Notes under the pieces: generated by a model | Told to the model about the DNA's origin: nothing | Seen by the model: the letters and a program-made list of their open reading frames with translations, nothing else | Databases searched by the model: none | Shown here: positions 11,500 through 23,690 of the stretch, in pieces | Layout of the letters: each line of letters starts with the position of its first letter | How positions within the stretch are numbered: the stretch's first letter is position 1 | DNA from: Basidiobolus meristosporus CBS 931.73 | Taxonomy: Eukaryota > Basidiobolomycota > Basidiobolomycetes > Basidiobolales > Basidiobolaceae | Direction: 5' to 3' | NCBI GenBank assembly: GCA_002104905.1 | Contig: MCFE01000294.1 | Location: 37,839-101,838 of the forward strand | Length of the DNA: 64,000 nucleotides | Made by a program: the position numbers and the translations under genes

Positions 11500-13724
11500 T
11501 TAGATTAGAGACAGAACCCAAGTAATCCTAGCAAGCTTTTGCCAGAGGTTATTGCACCCAGTGAACACCCCACGCACAAAATACTTGAGAAGTGTTGGAC
11601 GTATCTCTCCCTTGGACCTATACACCACCACAACGGTAGTACCTGCAACTTGACTTGTCTTCCTATCTCCCCACACATCCGCTCTGTAGGTAACTCCCAA
11701 AAGGTGAAGCAAGGCCCAATATTCTCCACACACCATACAAGATGGAGTAGAGAATGGATACAGTAGCGGCAGATGTCTACACGTCCAGCTTTATGTTTGT
11801 AGCATAGCCGCCCAAATCCCATCACAAGTTCCTCACACAACAGCTGTAGATGAGTAAGGTTGGCATCAATGATCCACTTCTGAATGAGTATTCCTACAAT
11901 GTCCACATATGACTCTCAATGCTTCCAATGTACTCTTGATAGGAATGGCTTCAGAACACCATTTGAATAAATACATATCTAGTTCATCCAGTCTTTGCAT
12001 TTACATTGTTGCATATGCAAATGAATATTAATTAGAGCCCATGAGAAGTACATAGGGTAGCAGATGCTCTGTAACATCTTGCCAATTCTTTCAAATTTCT
12101 CCAGTATCTCAAAGGGCTCATTTAGCTTGAAATGCCCCATGTACAGCTTGGTCATCAGTATAGGGATATGTTGAAAAGCAAATGCATTGCTCCCAGTGGA
12201 AAGCTTTTGCTCCAACAGATATCCTCTATCTTAAGTATCTCTGGTTTCCAACTGGTTCTATATTTTGGCCAATGGCTGATAGCTTGCCAACTTTGCTGCA
12301 ATTGCATGCTGACTTCTGTATATTCTTTCTGTGGAAAGATGATGTTCTTAGTGCTGGTGTTTGGGTAATAATAATGTGTGTGAGTTATGGAGCAAATCCC
12401 CTGGATCTCACACATTCAACAGCAATACTGTCCATTGTGCCTAGAAAAACCTGCTATCTGGCTGATGGCTGGGGTATCTCCAATGCAGATAGTAGTATGT
12501 ACTTTTACATGATGGTCATTTACTGTTATCCTGCTGGAAAGCTTACAAAATTCATCAAGCAATGGATACTGGTAGCTATCCAGGTTTGATGGCAATTTAG
12601 GCCCAGATGCCAGTGAGACTACCATCAGATTATTGCTCTGATACCATGTGATGAGTGGCAGATTCAGATTGATGAGAATCAGTGGCCTACATGATTTGCT
12701 GGTAGAGTATTTGTTTAATGAGAATCCATCAAGTGCTAAAGCAAAGGCATGGTCATGCATACCTTCAAAGTAGCCCTTGCTTATTAGCTGTTTGTATTGT
12801 TTGCCATCATATTTATTGGATATGTTTGCGCTTGATTGATACTGAGAGCAGTACTCTATAATTTTGCCATACTTGTCAGACTGCATCAGCTTCCTCAGAC
12901 AGGGTATGACTGGAATATATCCAGAGTGTGGACAATGCTTTCCCTCAACAGTGGTGGATTCCGGACAATTTTGATACATTGCTATGGTAGCATTTTTGGA
13001 TGTGAATGCCATGCAACTGTTAACACATGCTGGAATCAGGACAGTCTCTGGGTCATATGTTGCCAGCCGCATGATTGTTGTCCAATTGTACCATGTACAT
13101 GGTAAATTGCATCCTGGTATGATTTTGGCAAGACCAAGTAATAAATCCTCAAGGCCCCCATGACTCATATTAGAGGAAATGCACCACTTCTCTAGCCACA
13201 ATATTACACATTCACCTGTAGATGGATTACTGGGCTCACTTGGCTCCATAAAGTATCCTTGGCATTTGTTTCAACAGGGGTTGTCTTATTGCAAATAGGG
13301 GTTTGACTGGGCTCATACATGTTACTGTTGTTAGGGGAGATAGGCTCAAAATCCATCAGTGAACCTTATTTGTCAGAACTATCACTCTGCGTGCCATACT
13401 CCAAAGGCTGAAGTGATCCTAAAGGTGTCACAAATTCACCTGACTCAGTTTGTGCAAGGTGTCAAAGATGGCCAGGTGCCAATATAGATGTATCAACTGG
13501 CTTGCAAGGTAAAGTTGGTACAGTAGTGACCAATGAATGGTCAAATATGACTTGGGTGGCTAAGCAATGGCAGTGATTCTTGTAATTCTTCCTATGCTGT
13601 CTGCATGCTTCATGGCTGAGAGGCTTGCCACAATAGCCGCATGGTCTTTTTTCTCCTCTCTTACAGCATTGAGTCAAAGTAATCTTGTCAATGGGGCAAA
13701 CAGTGTGACCTTTAGCAATGTAAT
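11500..13724 (-). pseudogene. Tnp2/CACTA-type transposase relic, copy 1
   Basis: The minus strand encodes a Tnp2-like transposase of the kind common in fungal CACTA/En-Spm relatives. An N-terminal Cys/His cluster, CGYCGKPLSHEACRQHRKNY, suggests a zinc-binding DNA-binding domain (about 13600-13690). The core follows at 13249-12416 with LISKGYFEGMHDHAFALALD, then CRPLILINLNLPL, GPKLPSNLDSYQYPLL and a GDTPA block. The chain continues in another frame at 12415-12155 and then to about 11505. Stops and frameshifts break it. The 277-codon core frame is still open. A near-complete inverted copy lies at 19316-21760. Confidence 0.8.
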
Positions 13725-13934
13725 AGACTTGTTCCATTGTGTCATTGATCATAGTGCAAGAAAGTGCTGCATATTTTGTAATTAAAATGATATTTAGGGT
13801 CATATGCATGTCAATTTTGATCCCAAATTGGCACTGTGTGGCACCATCTGGTACTCTGTGGCATGATCAGGCACCATCTGGCTTGCTATGGCACTATTGA
13901 GCACTATGATCAGCTGGAATGATGGAACAAGTCT
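13725..13934. mobile_element. MITE, 210 bp, inserted in the Tnp2 transposon
   Basis: The ends are AGACTTGTTCCAT and its inverse ATGGAACAAGTCT. AAT flanks it on both sides. The uninterrupted site is present in the second Tnp2 copy near 19723-19740, so this is an occupied/empty site pair. A second copy lies at 32994-33204. The inside is rich in GGCAC/GGCAT motifs. It carries no gene. It sits just upstream of the zinc-cluster part of the transposase and would alter its 5' end. Confidence 0.9.
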
Positions 13935-14151
13935 AATGCTTTTATATGACTTTTTGGTTAATACTCATGCAAACTTAAGACAGTTTTGTATTTGAGACAT
14001 TACACCTACATGAATGTAGGATTCAATGCTGATCTGCCACAGTAAGCATTGTAAATAAAGCTGTGGTACCACATACACACGTATATGTAACACTATTCAC
14101 CTTTGGTTTGACTCACTTCCATATATATGCTGCCAAAAAAATAAAGTAAGG

Positions 14152-14934
14152 TTGTCTGGTTCCCATCCAAACCCCACTGCTGATGGCAACAGAAGAATGG
14201 TTGGACAACAGCTTGCTTTGACATTCAGTGCAACAAGTGGAGCTACATCCAAAAAAGGTCCTGTGGACAGTGTGCTCATTAAGGGCAATAATGTGGACTC
14301 CTCAGGCTTGCAGTCAAGTAGGCAATTGAGAACCTTGGCAGAGCCACAAGCTGACCTTTATGCTCAGGCAGATGAGAATGTAGCAAACAAAGTACCCTCA
14401 GTTGCAAACCAGCAAGTGGCCATGATAACATCATCACCACCCATATTGGCAAGTATGTTATCTGCTCATATCAAAGCATTAATGAAGCAATTAGGTGCAG
14501 TGGCTGATAGGATAGATGCAACAGCCCAGAGAAATCACAAAATAGTCCAGAAACATAATGAGCAGATAATACATGTAGGGCAATCAATATCCCAGGTAGA
14601 TAAAGCAGTATCTTTGCTGCAAAGAAGGAACTCAAGTATCTCAATGTCACAGCCAAGAATTGAGCCATTACCCAGTGTAACAGCAGAGGAACACTGTACA
14701 GTCATTGAAGCACAACAACAGTGCCCAAAGATAAAGCTCACAGAAAAACCTACCACTGTATGGGAGGGAGACATTGTGGTGTATATACCAAAGCCTAAAA
14801 ATCAAAAGACATTCAAGATCTGTGAAGCCATTGAGTACAATAATGAAGAGTGGGCTAATATACAAGACACCGTCAGAAGTCTAGCACGCCATCACCTTAA
14901 GTCTGGCATACCATGGGACCATCAGGACTGAAGG
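14152..14934 (+). CDS. Transposon accessory protein with coiled coil, divergent from Tnp2
   Basis: This open frame of 260 codons runs away from the Tnp2 transposase. I do not recognise its family. The first third is low-complexity (Ser, Gln, Ala, Asn). The middle (about residues 100-165) is a charged helical region typical of coiled coils. The end has a compact conserved-looking stretch with WEGDIVVYIPKPKNQKTF. The frame then shifts into 14913-15104, which continues with HEHYPGFKQANGSW and a basic tail. The shift could be a frameshift or a missed intron. The 5' part is also present, inverted, at 19316-19560 beside Tnp2 copy 2, so the gene belongs to the transposon. A TnpA-like role is inference. 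Its start is uncertain. Confidence 0.55.
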
Positions 14935-15104
14935 CCAAGCAGAATGCACTTGACCTGTTCCATGAGCATTATCCTGGATTCAAACAGGCAAATGGATCTT
15001 GGGCCAGCATTGGTATGCTAAGAAAGTATCTTAAGAATAGCAGAAAATATCATAGGCAGAAGAACAAGGGTGCCACGGCTAAAAACCAGTGGCGATCATG
15101 ATCA
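14913..15104 (+). pseudogene. Likely C-terminal continuation of the accessory protein
   Basis: The frame overlaps the end of the preceding ORF and encodes LFHEHYPGFKQANGSWAS, then MLRKYLKNSRKYHRQKNKG, a basic segment that could bind DNA. Overlap and composition suggest that one protein was split by a single shift. A GT-AG intron with the acceptor at GCCAAGCAG is also possible. Confidence 0.45.
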
Positions 15105-15985
15105 CATGACATCCCTGGTCTCCAATTGTCTACCCAAATCAAGTCAGTGAAGAAATCCCATTTCCTTCTAGAAAGTTCTACTACATTCTAGCAGCTTCCT
15201 GAAAGCTCCAAGTCATCATTATACAATGGATCATTCTATGGAAGCTTCCCACTAGAACTTATGTAGTCCCATGCCATATATGGTACCTACATGTCACATA
15301 ACCTAGTCACATGATCAGCTGACCCCTGACATATCTCCATGTGATATTCCTGTCTGTTCTTTAGTATATTCTATCTTGGCACACTTACAGTGCCTCATCC
15401 CAGAACCCCATCAGTATTAGCCAATATCTCTTTGCATCCATATTGCCAAAAAGTATATATAGTCCTATCTTCCTTTATGTATTCCTTAGTCTGATAAACA
15501 CAAGTCTTGAATAAACAGCCTTGCCTTGGAAATCCACCATGCCTTGGGAACATGCAGTGCCTTGTTGATCCACACCTAAGTCCTTTCCTGGTCCTGCCTT
15601 GTCTAGCTCTACTCTCCTGCCTTGTGTCTATTCATAACAGTTTTATCAGACTGCTCCTGACTTACCTGTGGATCTCTGCCTTCTACCCAAGGTGCTTGAG
15701 AAGAATATGTAAAGGAATACCTACCATAGGTATCACCCTGAATCTTTCCCTGGTCTTGTCCTCTAAAGGCAAAGATACTTTATCTTTGTAAGATTATTGG
15801 CCAAAGCTGCATTCACTTTATTACCCTGCATGTGTAGTTTACAGTTGCTACAGTATTGGAAGCTTTAGTATAATACTCAATCAAATGATGATAAAGCCTG
15901 TACCTTCTGAAGTGATGCTAACTATTCAAAGTTGGGGATAGTGGCTCATTAATTGTATTCTTGACAAACTAGTGGCATTGTAACC
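15105..15985 (+). mobile_element. Probable gypsy LTR upstream of the 16-kb gag
   Basis: Non-coding sequence precedes the gypsy gag. It contains CCATATATGG (about 15271) and a promoter-like AAAGTATATATAGTCC (about 15450). Its 3' end (about 15800-15985) matches the end of R3 at 11300-11490. Both LTR boundaries are uncertain. Confidence 0.55.
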
Positions 15986-15999
15986 CACAAATTAGTTAG

Positions 16000-18946
16000 C
16001 AATATTCAGTATTCCTGAACAAGTCCAAGAGACTTCTCCACCCCCTGCTACTGTGACATGTCCAGCCCAGAGTATAACTTTACAAGTCACATGGCTGCCT
16101 TTGCCCAGCTGCAACAAGATAATGCAGACCTCAGAAACTCTGTTGCTCAGCTCCAGAGCTAAAATGCTCAACAGCCTCTCCAGCTCCCTCCTACCATGAT
16201 CCCAAGATCACTCCCACTACCAAGTTCAGTGGCTCCCAGAATGAATTCAAAGGTTTCAGCAACATAGTAAAACACCACTTGTCACTACTACCCAATTGTT
16301 TCCAACAGATTAAGCAAAAGTTGGTTATATCTGTAACCTGCTGACTGGAACTGCTCAGAAATGGTTCTACCCTTTTGTGCAAACCAACTCCCCTCTACTC
16401 AGCAACTACCATGCCTTCCTCACAGAAATGGAGCTAACTTTTGGCAACATTTGCCAAGCCAGAACTGCTGCTAACAAGAGCAAGCACTTGAAGCTTGGAA
16501 ACAGACCTGCATCTGTATATGCTTATGAATTCCAGCTACTAGCCAGCAATTTGAGCCTTTCAGGTAATACTGCCCTAATTAGTCAATATCAAGATGGGCT
16601 CAATGATGAAGTCAGTGACCTACTTCTCACTCTCCCTGATCTAACTACCTTGGGTGAAGCTGCTCATCAAGCAATCCAATGTGAAATTGTCTTTTCCAGG
16701 AGAAACAGAAATTCTGACATACTTATCAGCCAACCTCCTTCCCAGTGATCCAGTCACCCAATACTAAGCCTGATGATCCTATACAAATATACTGTGCTAA
16801 ATATAAGAAGCTCACAAAAAAAATCAATCTAGATGTCATCAGGCAAACCTCTGCCTTTACTGTGGTCAGCCAGGCCACTTTGCCAAGTCTTGTCCAACCA
16901 AGAAGTCCAGCTTCAAGCTCCTGCAATCATCCAGTGAGCAATCTTCTCCTGAGTTATTGGGAAACTCCAATGTCCAGTTACAATGTCATGCTTGCAACTG
17001 GACCCTTCAATGAATATCCAGCACATTCAAGAAATATTATATGCTACCAAGTCCATCCAGTCCTTAAGAATTCCTGTCAACATCCACCTCCCTGAGTCCA
17101 ACCCTGTATGTGTCCTTGCCCTCACAGATTCCGGTGCTTCTTCCTGTTTCATTGACCAGTCATTTGTCCAAAAGCACAAAATCCCCACTGTCCTGTAATC
17201 CTGTTCTGTCCAGGTAGAAGTTATTGATGGAAGGTCCCTCTCTTCTGGTGCTGTTACCCATGAGATATTGCTACTCCAGCTGTCCAGTACTGGTCACCAC
17301 AAGACACTAGCCTTCAACATCATCAACTCTCCCCACTACTCCATAGTCCTTAGAAGCTCATGACTTAGTCACCATAACCCAGCTATCAACTGGCAGACCA
17401 AAATCCTGATATTCCCCAGCATCCACCATGTTAACTCCATGAAACCACCTGATTTTTCAGGTAAAGAGGTATCCTTTCTTAAGCTACCCCAGATCCAGGG
17501 GCCCATCATCATTGAAGGAACCCCCTCCAATCAAATACCTGCCAGGTTTCAAGAGCTTGCCCATGTCTTTGACAAGAAGAAAGCCAAACTACTCCCAGCC
17601 CATAGACCCTATGATTGTCCCATTGACCTTGAAGAAGGAAAAACCCCACCTTTTGGTCCTATATACAACCTCTTGCGACCCAAGTAGTGAGATCTCCATG
17701 GCAATATTCAAGAAAACCTCCAGAAAGGTTTTATTCAGTACTCTAAGTCCCCAGCAGGTACCCTAGTCCTCTTTGTCAAAAAAAAGGATGGTACCCTACA
17801 AATGGATGTAGACCACCATGCACTGAATAAGATCACAATCAAGAACCAGTACTCTTTGCCCCTGATCAACACCCCTTTGGATTAACTCTCTGCTGCCAAA
17901 GTATTTACTAAGATGGACCTCAGAGGAGCATATAACCTTGTCAGGATCAAGCCTGATGATGAATGGAAAACTGCATCCAGAACAGGATATGGTCATTTTG
18001 AGCATAAAGTTATGCCATTTGGTCTCACCAATACCCCAGCTGTCTTTCAACACCTGATAAATGACATATTCTGAGAATACCTGACCAATTTGAGGTTATC
18101 TACCTTGATGACATCTTGATCTACTCAAAGACCCAAGAAGGACATAACTCCAATATCAAGAAAGTCTTGACCAAACTTGACACTGCTGGCCTCTATGCCA
18201 AACTGGAGCAATGTGAGTATGACCAGAAAGAACTTGAGCTTTTAGGTTATCTTATCAGCTCAAGTGGAACAAGAATGGGCCCCAAGAAAGTAGAAGTCAT
18301 CCAGTTGTGGAAAACTCTCTGTTCTGTAAAAGAAGTGAAGTCTTTCCTTGGATTTGCCAACTTCTATTGTAGATTTATTGCCAACTACTACAAGATAGTC
18401 ACTCCCTTGACAAAGCTAACCCAGAAGAATCTACCCTTTGCCTGGAATGAGGAACAGTCCAAGTCCTTTGATTCCATCAAGGAATCCTTGCTGTATGCTC
18501 CCCTGCTTGCTCACCCTTACCTGGAGAAACCTTTCATCATAGAAACTGATGCCTCTGACTTTGCATTTGGTCCAATCCTTTCCCAGTACAATGACAAAAA
18601 TGTACTACACCCTATTGCATTCTACTCCCAGAAATTTACTACAGCTGAAGTAAACTATGATGTCTATGATAAGGAACTACTTGCAATCATTGTTGCCTTT
18701 GAACAATGGAGACACTACCTTGATGGAGCAGCCCAAATGATAAAGATCTTCTGTGACCACAAGAACCTCAAGTACTTTACTACCTCAAAAGTACTAAACC
18801 AGAGACAAGCCAGATGGTCCCTCTTCCTGTCTAGCTTTGACTTTGTCATCATCTATAGACCAGGTATAAAAAGGGAAAACTGTATGCCCTGTCCAGAAAG
18901 GTGGAGTATTCCCTTGAAGAAGGGGATGATCCCTGTTGGCAAATGA
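16000..18946 (+). pseudogene. Decayed Ty3/gypsy element: gag, protease, RT, RNase H
   Basis: A gag frame at 16377-16751 has the retrotransposon-gag look (SVYAYEFQLLASNL, SQYQDGLNDEVSDL). A zinc-knuckle piece follows. The protease motif LTDSGASSCFIDQSF lies at about 17120-17165. RT begins about 17640 and includes [18 protein letters not shown] (about 17913) and IYLDDILIYSK (about 18100). RNase H lies in the open frame 18116-18949, with ETDASDFAFGPILSQ and ELLAIIVAFEQWRHYL. Several stops and shifts separate the parts, for example near 17690, 17885 and 18074. The integrase is missing. It lies between the two inverted Tnp2 copies. Confidence 0.88.
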
Positions 18947-19079
18947 AAAACCTGGTACTCAGCAAAAGACACTTTGAGCTCCTTGCAACCCAGTCCTCCA
19001 GTATTATTGCTCCCTCACTCCTTGAGAAAGTCAAGGCCAGCCAAGTCACCAGTTCCATAGCCCCTATGAAAAATTATTG

Positions 19080-19300
19080 AGATGATACCATCAAAAGGCT
19101 GTCACAAAGTTAAAGTCCGGTGACTAAGAGGTACTGATCTTGTCAGGACACCATCCAGAGACCATTGAAAATAATTGCACCTCAGATTTCACAAAAAACT
19201 TAGTCAAAATTTTTCATTACAACAATGTATGAGTGGCTTTTGAATGGTTCCCTGTCAATTTGCTCACTTTCTGATCCCAGACACTCTTCTCATCTGCCTG
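19080..19300 (+). repeat. Short repeat shared with 23455-23665 (inverted)
   Basis: The reverse complement of this stretch occurs at about 23455-23665. Shared blocks include the GGACTTTAAC side and the GGTTCCCTG/GCAGGGAACC block. It follows the truncated gypsy pol and is probably its decayed downstream part. No protein family is recognisable. Confidence 0.6.
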
Positions 19301-19315
19301 AGCACAATGATCAGC

Positions 19316-21760
19316 TTATGACTCCACACAGGTTCTCAATTGCCTACTTGACTGAGAGCCTGAGGAGTCCGCATTATTACCTCCAATGGGCACACTGTCC
19401 ACAGGGCCTTTTTTGGATGTAGCCCAGCTTGTTGCACTGAATGTCAAAGCAAGCTGTTGTCCAACCACTCTTTGGTTGCCGTCAGCGGTGGGGTTTGGTT
19501 GAGAACCAGACAACTTGGCTTTATTTTTTGGTGTCATATGTATGGAAGTGAGTCCAACCAAAGTGGAAATAGTGTCACATATACATGTGTATGTGGTGCC
19601 ACAACTGTATTTATAATGCTTACTATAGCGTGTCATCATTGAATCTTACATTCATATAAGTGCAATGTCTCAAATCCAAGACTCTCTTGAGTTCACATGA
19701 GTATTGACCAAAAAGTGATAGAATAGCATTATGTTGTTGAAGGTCAAACTGTTTGCCCAATGGTCAAGCCTACTTTGACTCAATGCTGTAAGAGAAGAGA
19801 AAAAAGACCATGTGGCTATTGTGGCAAGCCTCTCAGCCATGAAGCATGCGGACAGCATAGGAAGAATTACAAGAATCACTGCCATTGCTTAGCCACCCAA
19901 GTCATATTTGACCATTCATTGGTCACTACAGTACCATCATTATCTTGCTGGCCAGTTGATACTTCTATATTGGCACCTGGCTGTCTTTGTCACCTTACAC
20001 AAACTGAGTCAGGTGAGAGTGTGACACTTTTAGGCTCACCTCAGCCTTCTGAATATGGCATGTAGAGTGATAGCTCTGACAAAGAAGGTTCATCAATAGA
20101 TTTTGAGCCTATCTCCCCTAAAAACAGTACCATGTATGTGCCCAGTCAAATCCCTATATGCAATAAGACAACACCTGTTGAAACAAATGCCAAGGATACT
20201 TTATGGTGCCAAGTGGGCCCAGTAATCCATCTACTGGTGAATGATTCAATGTTGTGGCTAGAGAAGTGGTGCATTTCCACTAATATCAGTAATGGGGGCT
20301 TTGATGATTTATTACTACTTCTTGCCAAAGTCATATAGGGATGCAACTTACCATGTACATGGCACATGTGGACAACCATCATGTGGCTGGCAACATATAA
20401 TCCAGAGACTGTCCTGATTCCAGCATGTGTTCACAGTTGCATGGTTTTCACATCCAAAAATGCTACCATTGCAACATGTCCAAATTATCAGGAATCCACC
20501 ATCATTGAGGGAAGCATTGTCAACACTCTGGATATATTCCAGTCATACCCTGTCTGAGGAAGCTGATGCAGTCCAACAAATATTGCAAAGCTATACAGTA
20601 CTGCACTCAGAATCAATCAAGTGGTTTAGGACTTGATGGATTCTCAATAGAGCAGTACTCTACCAGCAAATCCTGCTGGCCACTGATTCTCATCAATCTG
20701 AATCTGCCACCTGTCTTATGGTATCAGAGCAATAATCCAATGGTAGTCTCACTAGTATCTGGGCCTAAATTACCATCCAACCTGGATAGCTACCAGTATC
20801 CATTGCTGGTTGGATTTTGTATACTTTCCAGCAGGAGAATGGTAAATGGCCATCACATAAACATGCATATTATTATCTTCATTGGAGATACCCTAGCCAT
20901 CAGCTAGAAAGCAGGTTTTTCTGGGCACAATGGATGGTATTGCTGTCAAATGTGTGAGATCCAGGGGATTTACTCCATAACTCACACACATTATTATTAC
21001 CCAAATACCAGCACTAAGAACATCATCTTTTCACAGAGAGAACATACGGAAGTAAGCATGCAATTGCAGCAAAGTTGGCAAGCTATAAGCCATTGGCCAG
21101 AATATGAAATCAATCGGAAACCAGAGATACTTGAGATAGAGGGTATCTGTTGGAGCAAAAGCTTTCCACTGGGAGCACTGCATTTGCTTTTTGACAATAT
21201 CCCTATACTGATGACCAAGTTGTACATGGGGCATTACAAGCTAAATGACCCCTTCAAGATACCTGAGAAATTTGAAAGAATTGGCAAGATATTACAGAGT
21301 ATCCACTACCCTAAGTACTTCTCACAGGCTCCAATTAATATTCATATGCCTATGCAACAATACAAATGCAAAGACTGGATGAACTGGATATGTATTGATT
21401 CAAGTTGTGTTCTGATGCCATTCCTACCAAGAGTACATTGGAAGCATTGAGAGTCATATGTGAACATTGTAGGAATATTTATCCAGAAGCAGATCACCAA
21501 TGCCAACTAACACATCTACAGTTGTTATGTGAGGTGTTTGTGACAGGATTTGGGTGGCTATACTACAAACATAAAGCTGAACGCGTAGATCTCTGCTGCT
21601 ACTGTATCCATTCTCTACTCCATTTTCTATGGTGTGTGGAGAATATTGGGCCTTGCTTCACCCTTTGGGAGTTTCCTATTCAGCAGATGTGTGGGGAGAT
21701 AGGAAGACAAGTCAAGTTGCAGGTACTACCATATCCCAATCTCACCAATAATATTACCTT
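19316..21760 (+). pseudogene. Tnp2/CACTA-type transposon relic, copy 2 (inverted)
   Basis: This is the inverse of about 11500-14320. It includes the 5' part of the accessory gene (minus strand, 19316-19639), the zinc cluster CGYCGKPLSHEACGQHRKNY (about 19810-19870), and transposase pieces at 20366-20557, 20566-20907 and 20950-21450. A small deletion has removed the GYFEG block present in copy 1. There are several frame breaks. It lacks the MITE found in copy 1 and so preserves the empty site. Confidence 0.85.
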
Positions 21761-21779
21761 CAAGTCTGTCATGATTGTG

Positions 21780-22822
21780 ATGAGTTAGCACATAGATGAC
21801 AGCCAGAAAGATTTGGCAAATACTGAGCACAAATATGCACATGGAGACACCTATGCCTAGGTCATTAAGTAGCTAAGCAGCCCCAATGCATGGGTAAACA
21901 GTTAAGTAATGCAAAGTTGGGTTGGGTGCAACAAGCAACTAATTTTTATTAGGAAAACTCCACCAAAATATGCTGGATTTTTTGTGGTCACAAGCCAACT
22001 TCTACGCCATTCTATATGGAATTCACAAAAACAAAAGCCAGAGTGCACCTATAAGGGGGACTAGAGTCCAGCAGGGAAAAGGAATATATTGGCTAAATAC
22101 CAAGAGGTTCTTTGCCAGTATTCAGGAGGTATTCATGGCAGAATTGGCAACAACCAAGCATATGTTTGCAAGATGTATATGCTACCAGCAGTACAAGGTA
22201 TATGGCAACTTTGCAAGTATTGCACTAAAAAGCTGTAAAGTTGAGGTGATAGAAGTATTCTGTAGTGGTTAGTAAGCAGGAGGCCAAAGTTTTTTTTTAT
22301 TAAAACTATTTATGGAATACCCAAGGTAGTAGTGGGTAAGCAAATAAAGAAAGATGATTCTACAGTGGAATATATGAATTGCACAAGGGGAGGTAGAAAA
22401 AGGAAATACCATTTGGTAAATTGGTACGGTAGCATTATACAGAATCAGCGGTAGGATGTCATACTGCCAAAAAAATGTGATCAGAGTCTTGCTGTGAGGC
22501 CGTCAAAATGATGTCAAGTTTCTTGCCATATAAGGTAATTGGAAGTCCTGGTCAACTGGATCCACTTAAAATAGTAATAGAGCACTGAAAGACCACAACA
22601 ATACTATGCAAATATTCTCTCAGCACCAATTAAAAATTGTCAAGTTTTACCCCTTTATTTGGCTGTAAAATTTGCAAAACACCATGATGATCTCATTACA
22701 AGATTGTCAGGAGGGTCACTAATTCCAATCTGCTTTTATTATAATGGTCTCTAAATGGGATCTTGATGGATGATCCAGATTGGATCCACCTGCGGGATCA
22801 AATTATTTTTCATAGGGGCTGC
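21780..22822 (+). repeat. Repeat X, longest copy
   Basis: Parts of this stretch recur at 1-115 (same strand), 10250-10559 and 59239-59727 (both inverted). A plus-strand frame at 21970-22272 encodes an unknown protein piece. Its later part (QYKVYGNFASIALKSC) is also readable in the copy at 10.5 kb, and a downstream basic block, CTRGGRKRKYHLVNWY (about 22375-22430), also recurs inverted at 59.6 kb. A decayed transposon gene is likely, but I cannot name the superfamily. Confidence 0.6.
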
Positions 22823-22896
22823 TCTGACAGGAGCCCAGCACAACTACAGTTGAGAGCTGAAAACAAGCCAAAAAGAAAAGTCAGGTTGCCAGAAGA

Positions 22897-23196
22897 GTGT
22901 CAGTAAGGGACAAGCAGGCCAAAACACATGTGTCAGAGCAAAGTTTATCCAGGAGAAAACGTAGTTCTTTACAAGAAGCACTCAGACAAAGTAGCAGTGA
23001 AAGACCTGGCAGTGACAAAGGTAAAGGTAATGGTAAAAATGTCTACCCAAGCCTGAGAGAGGGAGGCATGCAAAAAAAACTGCAAAGACTAGCAGATGAG
23101 GAGCTAGACCTTGCAGTGCCAGCTGAAGACCAGGATGTGTGGGAACCAGTGAATGAACAGTGCATAAAGCTGTTGGGTTCCTGCTGGAGTCATTGA
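22897..23196 (+). CDS. Unrecognised 99-codon ORF
   Basis: The frame is open for 99 codons and its predicted protein is rich in Ser, Arg, Lys and Glu (for example SLSRRKRSSLQEALRQSSSE). It lies within repeat DNA between repeat X and a copia relic. No domain is recognisable. It may be a transposon fragment. Confidence 0.25.
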   Translation: MSVRDKQAKTHVSEQSLSRRKRSSLQEALRQSSSERPGSDKGKGNGKNVYPSLREGGMQKKLQRLADEELDLAVPAEDQDVWEPVNEQCIKLLGSCWSH

Positions 23197-23199
23197 GAT

Positions 23200-23690
23200 A
23201 GAGCATCACAGCAGAAATAACTATTGAGTAGTGGATTTCAAAGGAGTTACTTGTTGAGTGTGGGGTTGGGCTCAATGTCAGTGTAGGGTATAGGGACTTG
23301 TATAGGTCAATACAATTGGCAATCAAGGTATAACTGAAGTTTCAACAGAAATAAATCAATTTGTATGCATGAAAAGTAAGAGAAACAGTTGAGTTAGGAA
23401 GTAAGGAGTGTGAAAAAGAGGTAATAGCCAATCAATGCACACAAATCTAGGAGGCAATAGAGTGTCCAGGATCAGAAAGTGAGCAAATTGGCAGGGAACC
23501 AATCAAAAGCCACTTTTACATTGTTGTGGTGAGAAATTTTGACCAAGTTTTTTGTGAATTCTGGGGTGCAATTATTTTTCAACAATCTCTGGATGGTGTG
23601 CTGATGGAATCAGTACCTCTTAGTCACGGGACTTTAACGTTTTGATGGCCTTTTGACAGGATCATCTCAAAAGTTCTTGTTAAAGCTAGA
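23200..23690. other. Repeat DNA without recognisable gene
   Basis: About 23455-23665 is the inverse of 19080-19290. The rest shows no motif or convincing open frame. Confidence 0.5.
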
